Positions 37,680 to 49,405 of a DNA stretch of 64,000 bases are shown piece after piece. The position numbers and the translations under genes were made by a program. The stretch lies in the NCBI GenBank assembly GCA_026545765.1, contig CM048839.1:47538677-47602676 (forward strand). Direction: 5' to 3'. This DNA comes from Plantago major (taxonomy: Eukaryota > Streptophyta > Magnoliopsida > Lamiales > Plantaginaceae). Below the pieces are notes generated by a model, which saw only the letters and a list, made by a program, of their open reading frames with translations, was not told the origin of the DNA and did not search any database. How positions within the stretch are numbered: the stretch's first letter is position 1; each line of letters opens with the position of its first letter.

Positions 37680-40600
37680 TCTTTGCCACCTCCGCCAGTA
37701 GGCTATCCGCCACGCATGGAAGGACATCCGTACAGATACGGCGATGAGACGGAAATGGAGAACCCTCCGTACAGCGGAGTGATCAACACTATCGCAGGCG
37801 GACCCTCTGGAGGTGATAGCAGGAATGCAAGAGAGCGGACCGCCCAAAACCTTCGGAACAATGATAGGGCGTACGGTGCCCCCGCGATTCGAGGAACAAA
37901 TGCAATATCTTTCGACGATAGCAAAATCCCCCCTCCTACGGCAGGAGGCGAGGAGATTGATGACCCGGACGTTCCTCTTGTAGTTTCATTGACCATCGCG
38001 ACTTATCGAGTGAACAAAATTCTGGTGGATACTGGGAGTTCTTCGAATATCATCTCTAAGAGGACACTAGATCAGATGGAGTTGGGAAGAATCCGCTACG
38101 ACAGAGTTCACACCTCTATACTAGGGTTTGGAGGAGGAACTGTTCAACCACTAGGAAGTGTTATGTTACACGTTTCACTAGGAACCTTCCCGGCCAGGGT
38201 AACACAGTCGGTCCGATTTGTCGTGGTTGATCGGACCTTCGACTATAACGCCATCTTTGGGCGCCCAGGACTCAATCAATTCCGGGCTATTTCATCCACC
38301 TTACACAACATAATGAAATTTCCAACTCCCTTCGGAGTAGGAGAAGAGGTAGGAAACATCCGAGAAGCTTGGGAGTGTTACATTATGTCCACGAGAAGGG
38401 CATCCGCCTGCTTTCAAGCGACGTGACCTCCGATCCGAGAGTTGTTCTCCCGCCCAAACAGGAGAATCCGCAGATAGGGGTAGGAAGCCAGAAGGAGAAG
38501 TTCCCTAGAACTGCACGGATCAAGCCTCACGAAACTCTCAAGGAAATCGAGATTGTTGTTGGAAGCCCGGATAAGAAGACTAGAATCGGAACAGAGATGA
38601 GCGCAGAAGTGGAGATGAAACTTATTGCTTGTCTCCGAGACAACAGGGATGTATTTGCTTGGAGTACTGATGATTTGAAGGGAATAGATCCGAGAATCAC
38701 TGTTCATCGTCTGAACATGGATCCCTCAATCAAATATATCCGACAGAAGAGGAAAGACTTTGGCCCAGTCAAGGACGCAATCATATCTACGGAAGTCGAC
38801 TTGAAAAGCCGCACATTGAAGAAGTTAGATACTGGACTGGTCTCGTAATGTGGTACTCGTCGAGAAGGCCCTGTGAAAGTGGAGAATGTGCAATGACTTC
38901 ACAAGGCTCAACAAGTTTTGTCCGAAGGATCCTTATCCCTACCTCGCATAGACCGGTTGGTAGATTCTATCGCGGATGTGCGCCCTAAGCTTCATGGACG
39001 CATATCGGCTTCTATCAAATTCGGATGGCCAAGGACATCAAGAAAACAAATTTCTTGGCAGGAGGAGTATACTGTCTCAAGGTGATGCCATTCGGGTTGA
39101 AAAACGCGGGAGCTACATACCAGCGGTTGGTGAATAAAATGTTCAAGGAGGAATTGGGCAAGACTATGGAAGTCTACGTAGATGATATGCTTGTTAAAAG
39201 TAAGACTGAAGAAGAGCATATTGAGCATCTCAACAATTGCTTTTCCATTCTTCGGAAGTATGGAATGAAGTTGAACCCCGAAAAGTGTACGTTCGGGGTG
39301 AAAGGAGGAAAGTTTCTGGGATACATGGTCACGGAAAGAGGGATAAGTGCAAACCCTGAGAAGATCAAGGCAATCCTAGATTTGCCCCATCCAAAGAACC
39401 TCAACGAGGTACAACATTTTATCAGGCCTAATGTCCTTAAGTCGTTTCATTTCTCGATCTGCAGAAAAGAACCTTCCGTTCTTCAAAATCCTCTGGAAGG
39501 GAGAGAGCTTTGAGTGGACCGCGGAATGTTCTGAGGCTTTTGAAAATTTGAAAAAGTACCTGCATTCCCCTCCGCTGCTCTCCAAACCCGTGGAAGGAGA
39601 ACCACTCTACCTCTACCTAGCAATCACGGAAGAGGCAATGAGTTCCGTACTAGTGATTCAAGCTAATGATCATTTGTCAATCTACTATCTTAGTAAAGCC
39701 TTGCCGGGCGGAGACAAGATATGTGAATATTGAGAAATTTATGTATGCTCAGTTTACACCTGACGGTTGAAACCATATTTTGAGTCTCACAAAATAGTGG
39801 TACTAACTTCGGAACCTTTGAAACAGGTCCTAGGAAAGCCCGACCAATCAGGACGACTCTCTAAGTGGGCGATCGAGCTAAGCGAATACGACATTTGCTA
39901 CAGGCTCCGTCAGCCAAAAAGGCTCAAGTCCTCGCCGACTTCTTAGCGGATTATCCAGAGAAGGATTCAGAGAAAGTCCCTGACAAGGTGTGCTCGAGTG
40001 CTTAATCCCAAGCATATTGTCCAAAGCCGCCCGCCAAAGTTCAACCCGGAAAACCTCGAGGAAGCCCACCATCAATCGGCCCTTTTCTTTCTTAGATGGG
40101 GAAACTCGGGTCAACCAAATGTTTCTACTTGGTGATGTTCCCAGAAACTCCAGTGCTGACAACATCAGAACGGAAATCACGGAAGGGGATGAACCAAGAG
40201 CGGAACCTCAGCAGCTCGCAGGAGATCTCCAAACCCAAAAACATCCTTCCGATATCTGGACATTGGAAGTGGATGGTTCTTCCACTGGAAGAGTGGGAGG
40301 AATTGGAATCTACCTTAAGAGCCCGGATGGCGCGGAACTCGACTATGCGATTTCCTGAGTTCAAAGTTACCAATAATGAGGTTTGGGTATGAGGCACTTT
40401 TAGTGAATTGCGTCTAGCCAAGTCACCCAAGCCGGAAGGTCAAAGCTTACACGGACTCACAAACTGTCGAGGCCCAATTTTCAGGAACTTTTGCCACAAA
40501 AGGTCCTTCGATGATCAAGTATCTTGAGCTACTCAAGAATGAGGCCAGCCACTTCGAGGAATTCACCTTGGAAAAATTTGATAGAGCTTGGAACGAAAGA

Positions 40601-41965
40601 GCTGATGCCTTGGCAAAATACGCATCTGCTACAGCGGCTCTAGACACAAGGAGAGTAATCCTACTCACCATTACTGACTCATCCGTCATGAGTCCCAGTT
40701 CGGCGGTCATGATACTTGACACGGGAAGAAACTGGATGACTGACATTTTTAACTATCTCAAGGACGGATCTTTGCCAGTCGATCCGAAAGAATCAAGGAG
40801 TGTGCAATGCCGAGCAAATAGATACTTTATAATGGGTGACGATTTGTACAAGAGATCTTTTTTCGGGACTCACCTGAGATGTTTGAACCCACAAGAAGCA
40901 CAAACCGTGCTGGAAGAGATACACAACGGAAGCTGTGGAAGTCATTCCGGGGGGAGGACTATATAGCCCAGAAAATCATACGACAAGGCTACCATTGGCC
41001 TACCATCGATAAAGATTCCGCCGACCACGCCCGGAGATGTCAGGATTGCCAATATTACGCAAACATTCCACATCGTCCGACGAACCCTATGATTCCGTCA
41101 ATCATAGCGTGTCCGTTCGATCAGTGGGGTATCGATATTGTCGGACCATTTCCGAGGGGTACCCAACTGAAAAAATTTCTCATTGTGGCAGTGGAATATT
41201 TTACCAAGTGGGTAGAAGCAGAGGCTGTAGCGACTATCACGGAAAGTCGAGTGCGGACCTTCATTTGGAAGAACATCATTTGCCACTTCGGCCTACCAAG
41301 AGTTCTAGTCTCGGATAACAAGGCTTCGGTTCTCGTGTAGTAGGCTCAAGGAATGGCTTGCCTCCTTCAAAATCGAACAACGTTTCACATCCGTCGGATA
41401 CCCACAAGCCAATGGTCAGGCAGAATCCACAAACAAGACAATAGTCAAAATCCTGGAGAAGCGTTTGAGAACTTCCTGAGAAAGCTGGGCAGATGACCTG
41501 GAAGGCGTGCTATGGGCTCATCGCACCACTGCACGGACTGCGACCAAAGAAACTCCATTCTCCTTGGTATATGGTTCGGAGGCAGTCATACAAATGCGAG
41601 ATTGCCGTTGAGACTTTGAGGATCCAAGAGTTCGAAGGCAATGCAAACCGAGAAGCTCGGATATCCGACCTAGACATGCTCGAACAGAAAAGGTCCGAAA
41701 ATCGGCGAATATTCATAGGTATCAGGCAACTGCTGCCCGAACCTACAACAGGAATGTTCGAGCGGCTAACTTGCAAATCGGAGACCTGGTGCTTCGATGC
41801 GCCGACATTTTGAACAATATTGGAAAACTCAAGCCCAAGTGGGAAGGACCCTACAAGATTATCGGCGCAAGAGTGAATGGCAGTTATGAATTAGAAGATG
41901 AGAACGGACATCCCCTCAAGCGTCCGTGGAATGCTAGGAACCTTCAGAAGTTCTATGCATAGAGA
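37680..41965 (+). pseudogene. pol region of the Tat element: PR, RT, RNase H, second RNase H, IN (fossil)
   Basis: Approximate parts in order: aspartic protease near 37.9-38.3 kb (VDTGSSSNIIS); reverse transcriptase near 38.6-39.4 kb (MPFGLKNAGATYQRLVNKMF, YVDDMLVKS); the ordinary RT-linked RNase H near 39.5-39.9 kb; an additional RNase H near 40.25-40.65 kb (WTLEVDGSSTGRVGGIGIYL, WNERADALAKYASA); integrase near 40.9-41.9 kb (CQDCQ zinc-binding part, core with QWGIDIVGPFPRG, C-terminal LKPKWEGPYKI). The double RNase H is what places it in the Tat lineage. The region is broken. Confidence 0.9.
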
Positions 41966-43983
41966 TAACTGTGCGGATCTCATTCAGATCGATTGGTCAT
42001 CTCAGTTTCAACAAATTACTACACGGAACTCCGCCAGTTCTGTTTTTCGATCCTTTTGTCATTGGCCTTAGAGCCCGCAAGTTGTAATTGAATTTCCGGC
42101 AAATCAATACAACCTCTATCTTTCGATTTGTGATTTTTTTCGATCCGTGCATATGTGATTTAACGTTCGTTTAATGACAAGGAAATCAAGAGATTTCATT
42201 CATACAAAGACGAATTATACATAATCTTGTCTGTACAATTTACAATCTTGGATCGATATCCGGACTTACAGACGCAATATGAAAAAGGCAGAAAACGTCT
42301 CTGAAGATACGTCATCTCCCAGCAAAGATCGTTCCCCCGTCGGAAAAAGCTTCTTCCATGTCGAGCGGCGAGTCTGGTTTCCGCGGAGGCCAGGAACTCG
42401 ATCTACCTGCACACAGGAAAATGGTTAAACATGGTGGAATCCCTCATGATACCACCAAAACGTGGCATTGCAAATCCCGTGCCCGGGGAAAACAAAGTAC
42501 GGACAGGAAGGGATTTCCGCCTCACCGACTTTAGTGACTCAAACTCTCTTGAAATTCGGAAACCATTTCCAATATAAGAGAGATTTGAACCATTAAAGTG
42601 GGGTTGGAAGAAAGCAGAGGAGACGGACGGATATACATTCAAACTGAGATCTATGCTTTTCTATGACTGATCTTCAACAATTTTCCCCTCTAGACCCACG
42701 CCACTCTCAAGCTCAGGATGAACGCCGACTTGAGAGTGGACGGGAGTCTTCAAGAAATCATCTTCTTGCTAATTGAATAGATATGGAAATTGGAAGTTGG
42801 ATTTGCACGACCAAGGCCAAGAGGGATCCGGAGTATTTATAGAAGTAACGAACCAATAGGCGTCCGACACGCCGTAACTCGACGTTGACAATGGGCTTAA
42901 ACTATTCATTTGGGTCAAAGATTGGGCCGACGGGTTTATCCAATCAAGCCTAAACAAGCCCATCAATCACGTCCGAAGTTTCTTAGTCATTTTACAAAGA
43001 TATATGCGCCAATATAATCCGGTCAAGCTTGCACAAGAAAAAGATGGCGATCTCATCCGAGGAAAAATAGTTCAATTTTATAGACAAAATTATCCAACAT
43101 TTACATAATGTATACAACTGGAAAGATCCAAGGATCAGTACATGCTTCCACAGGGCATACCCCGGCTTGTTCCTTTACCAGATCCCAGAAGTGGAGCCCT
43201 GAGATTCCGAGCCACCACCGCGAGCTTCGAGCTTGTCACGCATTCGGATCCTCCTGGATCATCCTCACAATCCGCTCCCTTCGCGGCTAGCCCACTAACT
43301 ATCCCGGACACGAGGAGGGTCCCTTCAAGTCGAGGATGATTGGGTCATCCGCGTCCCCTTCCCGGGATAATATGGGGATGCTTGACCACAGCATCCCACC
43401 CAGGATCAAGCGATCAAACCCGGAATGGTTTAGTTCTCGTGCAGCAATGGACATTTGACGGACTCTCCGGAAGGATAGGGAAATCTGATCAGAGAAAGGG
43501 TTAAAAGTACAACAAAGAAGAAAAGGGCACTTACCCTTTCTTATTTATAGTAGTGACAAACCCGCACGATCTCAACACATGTCACTCATCCGACGGCTTG
43601 GAAGTTGATGGGATGCAGTAATAATGACAAATTTACTGTTTCACCTTCCTCCCTTCTAGAAGAATCACGCATCCCAAAGGTCGATTGAATTTAGCAATCA
43701 CGGACGGTACAAAATTGCGGAAACGATGGTTTTGACTTCTACGTCGGACGCCATCTCGCGATCCGTGTTCTTTAAAGATGTGTTTTATGATAGTAAAACA
43801 TACGAACGATGAACGGAAGCAAACAAAGGTAAAAGTGCAATGACTGAATTACGAGAAATATTGTTTTACGTATTAGTACGGATAAAAAAGCAAAGCATTG
43901 TTCAAGGCATTGTTCCGTGCCACAAAGAGATGCGATTCGGACATTACATAAGTTTCACGGCATACCGGATTCTTCACCGAGGA

Positions 43984-46739
43984 TTAGTGGCTCGGACTGC
44001 TTTCTTCAATTCGAGGCGGATTAGCAAGAGATTTAATGGCGGCAATGGATGACAAGGACTCCGCGAGCTCGAACAAGTTGAAGTCTTCAGCAAGACCAAC
44101 TACCCGGGAAGGCATGTAATACCAGTCCTTGAGGAAGGCCTGGTAATTCTCGAACGGGACGAAGCACACCTTTCGTAAGGCATCCGGCACACACTTCGGA
44201 AGGAAGGGTCCACCGTTCTTGATCTCCAATTCTCCTTCCTCAGTGACGAGTTCCGCAAACTCACAAGCGGCCAACCGATCGTCCGAGACAACATCCACGG
44301 GAACTTCCACGCCGCTAGCATCCGCAGAAGGGTTTAACCCTTCCGCCTTCCAATTGAAATCTTGAGGAAGTAGCCCCTTGGACTGTAGTTGACCAATTGC
44401 AGCGGAGAACCCATTCAGCCGAGATTCTTCGGACTTGTCTGCCATGAAGAACTTGAAAGAATCCGACCTCATGAAATCCCGACCCGCCTCAAGACGAGAG
44501 TATTGGAGGTCTTCAAGCAAGAAATCCTTCATGTCTTGGAAGGCTCTCATTGATTTCTGGGTGAAACCCTCCTGCCAATCCAAGTCCGCCTTGATTGCCT
44601 CCCAGCTGGTCTTCAGCTTATGGAACTTCACCTCGTGCTCCTTTAGCTGCATCTCCAACTGCTTCACTTTTTCGTCCTCGTCCGCGGAACTAGCCATGGC
44701 CTTGAACAACTCGTGCTCAATGGTAGCCCGCTCACTCGCCTTCCACTGCATAGCTCGGATGAAGCACCCAAGCTGCAAAGAATCCGTATAGACATAAGTT
44801 GTACGCTTGTCATAAGGACATAATGAAAAAAAAACCATTAGAAGATCACGAACCTGCTGATATAGCACATTGAGGCCACCGCTCCAACCTCGGAAGTCCG
44901 CAGCACGCCATACTCCTTGTCGAGAGCGGCTGGTCGACGGTAAACGGCGGCCACCGCCTCTTGCTTGATTGGGAGGCCTCATGGAGCTCTTCTTCCGCCA
45001 GACGTTATGGCATCCCGCATGAACACTTCTTGTCGAGGCCCGGATCCAAGCGGATGGTGGTGCAGCGGCAGAACGCCCGAGTAACAGGGCTTTGCCCTTG
45101 CACGCCGAGGGCTTGCGGATCTTCTCCCGCCTTGTTCCGCCTCCTCTCTGCGTAACATCGCCGCATTCTTGGGATCTCCCATAGGAAGACCACGGACGTG
45201 TTGATGATCTTCGCCTCGACGGCGGCGACCTCCAGAGATTGTTGCTCTCTGCGCCTCTTCTTTTCAGTGTCGACATGATATAGTCGAATGTTGAGCTACA
45301 TAGCAATGTAAACATTTGTAACGCGGACGAATAAAAACAACAGAATATCGGAGAGGAGAAAATTCATAGCGAGACATTCAAAACACGAGTCGCACAAATC
45401 ATAAGTTAGACTCCATCGAAATCATTTTTCCTCCGACTTCCAAGATCGGTCATCCGCATAGATATGGCGTGGTCGACAAATTAGTCCGTGGAACGGGTAG
45501 GTAGGCGGATCATTCTTCTTGTGGATCTCCGCCACCCAGGGAGCAACGTTATTCGGAAGCGGACGCCAATCAGGGATACTCTCTCTAAGGAATTTTGTGG
45601 GCAGCCCCCATTGTTCCCTCTGTCTCTCGGACATCCCTGGCTTCAAAGCCATCCGTACAAAAATTTACCTATCCCACCATTTCGACCCCAACGACGAGAT
45701 GGAGTCCGAGATGAAGTTATAGGGTTTCCTATTCATAAAAGTGTAAAAAAGGGGATTCCCCGGACTGAAAGAGACATGGAAAAGTCTCAAGTTTTCAAAA
45801 TTCACTGCTTACCTTCTTCTTACAAAAGATTACAAAACAAATAAGGTTACCAGGACTTGGGGATAACTCGACTGACCTATGCCAATATGGTTGAGGATGT
45901 TCTTCGCCCGTGCAATGGGATCTTCCATCCGCAGGAGAAGGCAACCTCGTGCACGCACATATACCCAACGGGTGGGTTATAGAATGCATGCCCGGGATCA
46001 GGGATCATTATTTCTACAGACTCAGGGATCTCCCATTTTTGCCTCATTCCCGGAATCTCCTCAGGCCTGACCCTCGATGGACAGGTAGGACGAAGCCCGT
46101 CCGCGTTTAGCTCTCCGAACTCGCTCGCTATCACCATCGCGGATGCGGATGAGGAAATTTGATCCTTGCCGCCTTGGCACCACGGCCTTCAACCAACGGA
46201 AGGTCGGATTGAGCGGCCACGGAGTGCAATACAACCCGACGACCAGCACCTCTCCGAGGACGGACATCGGGAGAACCTTCCTCTTCTTCCTCCCCGTCTT
46301 CACCTTCTTCCTCTCCGCCTTCTTCCTCCTGACCACCATCAGGTCTCCCAGATGTACCAGGGTTGGACGGATCTGTTTCTACCACAACACGGTCCTCCAC
46401 TCCGGCCTCGAACATCTCCACGTCATCAGCCTCATGCCCGCTGGCGCCTGCCCGTTCAAGTTGAAGCTCATTCGGATCTATAGGCTCTCCCACACCACAT
46501 ATAGTCCGAGATTGGACCAACGTTCTCGCCTCATTAACAACTTCTTCGACCACTGGCCCGTCCGTCGGAGGATTGACTGTTTCATGGGTTCCGTGCCTAG
46601 CGTCGGAATCTCTGGAAGATAAGACATCCACGAGATAGTCTTCTACGGACACGCTCACGTCCGCGGATTCACCGCCCGAATCTACTCCATCCTGGTAATC
46701 CCGCACCTCATGAACGTTTTGACTATCGCTCCCGGACAT
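43984..46739 (-). pseudogene. Antisense open-frame block of the Tat element (Retand-type aORF, fossil)
   Basis: The minus strand has several sizeable open stretches. Reading in the antisense direction: an acidic Ser/Asp/Glu-rich part near 46.7-46.1 kb; a part near 46.1-45.9 kb with DPGHAFYNPPVGYMCVHEVA, which resembles the plant Transposase_28 (putative gypsy-type transposon) family; a short part near 45.6 kb (WGLPTKFLRESIPDW); and a part near 45.3-44.0 kb rich in heptad-like Glu/Lys/Leu, probably coiled coil. Related elements are known to have such antisense ORFs, some of them spliced. The function is not established. Confidence 0.65.
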
Positions 46740-47441
46740 CCTAGGGAAGAAGAAAACGGATCAGAAACGATGATTGTTATTGTCCGAGAGTTCGTTTATA
46801 TGTCTTATTAGGTCCAGAGGTCCGAGCAAAAGTTTAGACCCTAAGATTTTCTACACACAGAAGGACAGGGGCCCCAAGACCCTGGCACACGAAGCTGTGC
46901 CAGTGGCACCACGATCTGCCCCTGATGGCACGGCAATAAAAGAAACAATTTACAGGCGAACACCACAACCAATGCCAATTTATCATCAAGTAAGCATGCA
47001 TTGTCAAGACGGGTTGTGTCGGACGGGACGTACCAAATAGAAGTACAAGGCATCGGTGAGGAAAATTGGCATATTATAAGCATGCAGCAGAAACACATCA
47101 ACTAGCATCTCAACCAAAGGTATCGCAAGAGCCAATTACTAAAGACAAGCACAATTACGGAAGCAGCAAGGGAAGCTACACTAGACATGCAATGGGCGTA
47201 TAGCGAATACAAGCAACTTTAACAAAGCCAAAAAATGAGGGGTACTTACTTGCTAATATTCAAACAGGAAAGTTCAACGGATGATCGAGTTTGGATAATG
47301 TTCTGAGGTTACAGATCTCAGCTGGATAGCCCAAAGTCTTACAAGTCCCAGTTGCTCGGATCGATCTTGCGTTGTTTGAATTGCTTAAAGATTGCTCAGA
47401 GTTTCAATTTAGCTAAAGTGTGAAAGTGACCGATCGCCTAA

Positions 47442-47451
47442 CTATTTATAG
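47442..47451 (-). promoter_or_regulatory. Candidate antisense promoter (TATA box)
   Basis: The minus strand reads CTATAAATAG, about 700 bp before the first antisense open stretch. It would suit a promoter for the antisense block. Inferred from sequence only. Confidence 0.45.
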
Positions 47452-48021
47452 GGGCAAAGTGGGAAGGCCAAGCGTCACATCACTTAGGTTTAAACAGCGA
47501 CCGTTGATCTGTTCAAATCCAACGGTCATGACGATTCACGAATAGATGGCTAACAGCGCATTACGTTTAGTGCCTGACAAAGGAGTCGCCATACTTGATC
47601 TCAACCGTTGAGGCTTTCCAATCCAACTACGATCGCTCCCTCGGATCTTACCCCACGGGCCGGACAAGTAACTCGTTGGACCGTTGATTTATCGTCGGAG
47701 GTCCATCGACCATTTCACAAATTTGGCCCAACGGATAACCTCCTACTTGATCTTCCTCGAAGACTTCGTGATCCTAACCGCATTCGGACTCATATATCTC
47801 GGATATAATACCTTTTTCATCTACGTCCCCGCTTATGTGATAACTCTGACCAGAGACTAAAAGGGGGGGGAAAGAGATATATTGAATCCTTGAGGACACG
47901 GACGACGGATCCCGACAAAAAGGATTTTTTTCCTTTTTCTTTTAACTAACGATTCGGACACGCTCCGCAGACACGACTGATCCCTCATAGTTACCAACTA
48001 TCTTCTACTAAGATACTTGGA

Positions 48022-48036
48022 AACTGGGGGGACATA
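48022..48036 (+). other. Polypurine tract of the Tat element
   Basis: AACTGGGGGGACATA lies directly before the 3' LTR, the expected place for plus-strand priming. Confidence 0.65.
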
Positions 48037-48958
48037 TGTTGATACGGAAATGTGTCCAATCCGCTATAAGGCCAGAGCGTGTCCTAGAGCGCATCAAGGC
48101 TAAGATAGCCATTCAAAGCTAGTCCGACCTTCGAGTGGTCCGTCCTAAAGGAAACCATCTCAGTCAACTAGTACTCAAGTCAAGACGCCATTTCAGCTAG
48201 GTCCGACCAAGCTAGATGGATGACTTCCGAGCCTGACAAAAGGTTACCTGGTCCTCCCAAGTACCGCAAACTGTCAGTCCTAAGATGTTAAACGGACCGG
48301 ACGAGAGAATCTCGGACGCCACCAGTACAGTAAGACCAAACGTATTTGACAGAACCACTGAGGTGCTTCCGTGGAACTCTAAGGTCCGGACACCTTGAGT
48401 TACCTAAGGCAGAGTCATCCAATCATGCGGATCTGTCCGATGGACTTACACGGACCCAACGTGCGGAACAGTACTCTCAGAGGGAAAGGATCAAACTACC
48501 CTCCCAGCCCATTAATTAGTATTGGATTACTTTTTGGCTAATGGGCCATGGGCCAAAGGTAGCATTGGTGTCCAAATCTGAGGCATACACTTGACATCAT
48601 CTTATGAGCTACTTCATAAGTATATGATAACTATAAATATAACACAAGGTCCAATACCTGGAGGTAAGTGAAATCCCCTAGGAAATTGTGTTGTCTCCTA
48701 AGTCCTAAACATCCTTGATTTCATTACCTTTCCCACTACTATTGCATTGAGAGCTTTCATCTCTCCTTTGAGTAAAGCCTCCTTCCGGATTGACTTAGGC
48801 AATCCGGGTAACCCATTCTAACCCCCCCCCCCCCCCACTTAATCCTTTCAGGCACTCTTGCTCGGACAAGCCTTCTCTCGGACTTCAAGTTGGAGGCGGA
48901 TCTTAGATTAGGTTACTTGTAGTAGTAGTGTTGGTGTTTGAGGTTTTATCCCTCAACA
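48037..48958 (+). repeat. 3' LTR of the Tat element
   Basis: 922 bp, starts TGTTGATACGG and ends CCCTCAACA. The TATA box at 48631 matches that of the 5' LTR. A C run (48822-48836) is longer than in the 5' copy. Confidence 0.93.
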
Positions 48959-49200
48959 AGAAGAAACCCAGTTTGATATACTTTAATTTTATATCGCAAA
49001 CTCTTAATTAATTCTGTGGAGTCCTTAATTGAATTTTTTTATTTCCTGAAAGAATACTATTGTATTTTTACCGAAAATGAAATAATAAATACAGTAACAA
49101 TTAGTAGGTTATATCAATGGAGAGCAACGCCACATGTCAATTGTCAACGCCCTGACTGATGATAGTCAGGGTGACACATCGACTGACGATAGAAAACCTG

Positions 49201-49324
49201 ATGTCAACGTGACAGGCTTGCCATATGCACACCTTTTAAGGAACACCATATTATTGATTTAGATGTTTGTAATCAATGTAACACATCACCAAAAACCACT
49301 CTACATATTTTAAAAGAATGCATT

Positions 49325-49329
<5 letters not shown>
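49201..49329 (+). pseudogene. LINE ORF2 relic, piece 2 (end of zf-RVT domain)
   Basis: After the duplication ATGTCAACGTG the + frame reads CQRDRLAICTPF, KEHHIIDLDVCNQCNTSPKT and TLHILKECIKL. These are the Cys-His pattern C..C....(T)..H.L..C and the D-R-L motif of the plant LINE zf-RVT domain. It picks up where the piece ending at 31728 stops. It then runs into a TA repeat. Confidence 0.75.
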
Positions 49330-49387
<58 letters not shown>

Positions 49388-49405
49388 TTATTTATTTATT
49401 TATTT
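49330..49405. repeat. (TA)n and (TTTA)n microsatellite
   Basis: About 26 TA units followed by TTTA units. They form the boundary between the LINE piece and the caulimovirid relic. Confidence 0.95.

Larger units (their letters stand above)
41966..48022. other. Long 3' region of the Tat element
   Basis: About 6 kb between integrase and the polypurine tract without sense-strand coding motifs. It holds an antisense block (separate entry) and three antisense CTATAAATA boxes at 42834-42842, 43541-43550 and 47442-47451. Confidence 0.75.
34933..48958 (+). mobile_element. Fossil Ty3/gypsy LTR retrotransposon, Tat lineage (Retand-like)
   Basis: A 14.0-kb element with both LTRs and AGAAG on each side (34928-34932 and 48959-48963), an exact target duplication. 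Order: LTR, primer-binding site, gag, protease, reverse transcriptase, RNase H, a second RNase H, integrase, a long 3' region with antisense open stretches, polypurine tract, LTR. The extra RNase H and the antisense block are known marks of the Tat lineage. The coding part is broken, with roughly six to ten lesions. LTRs are similar over most of their length but differ by scattered changes and small indels in the 5' half, suggesting insertion some one to a few million years ago. Confidence 0.93.
31729..49200. mobile_element. MULE-like TIR element carrying the gypsy fossil
   Basis: The left end GGGTCTTCTATCGTCAGTCG matches the inverse of the right end, AGGTTTTCTATCGTCAGTCG, and similarity continues for about 55 bp (…GTC.C.CTGACTA..GTCAGTCA). 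Flanks are ATGTCAACATG (31718-31728) and ATGTCAACGTG (49201-49211), an 11-bp duplication with one mismatch and a length that fits Mutator-like elements. Removing the gypsy element leaves about 3.4 kb. I see no transposase, so it is non-autonomous or decayed. Confidence 0.68.

Noticed and set aside
48822-48836. C runs here and at 28858-28873 and 51612-51625, and the G run at 7470-7490, as functional signals
   Set aside because: Homopolymers of this length are prone to slippage and assembly error, and nothing nearby gives them a role.
31729-49200. The whole 17.5 kb as one giant cargo-carrying transposon or novel system
   Set aside because: Most of it is a separately bounded gypsy fossil with its own AGAAG duplication, and the remainder shows no coding cargo.
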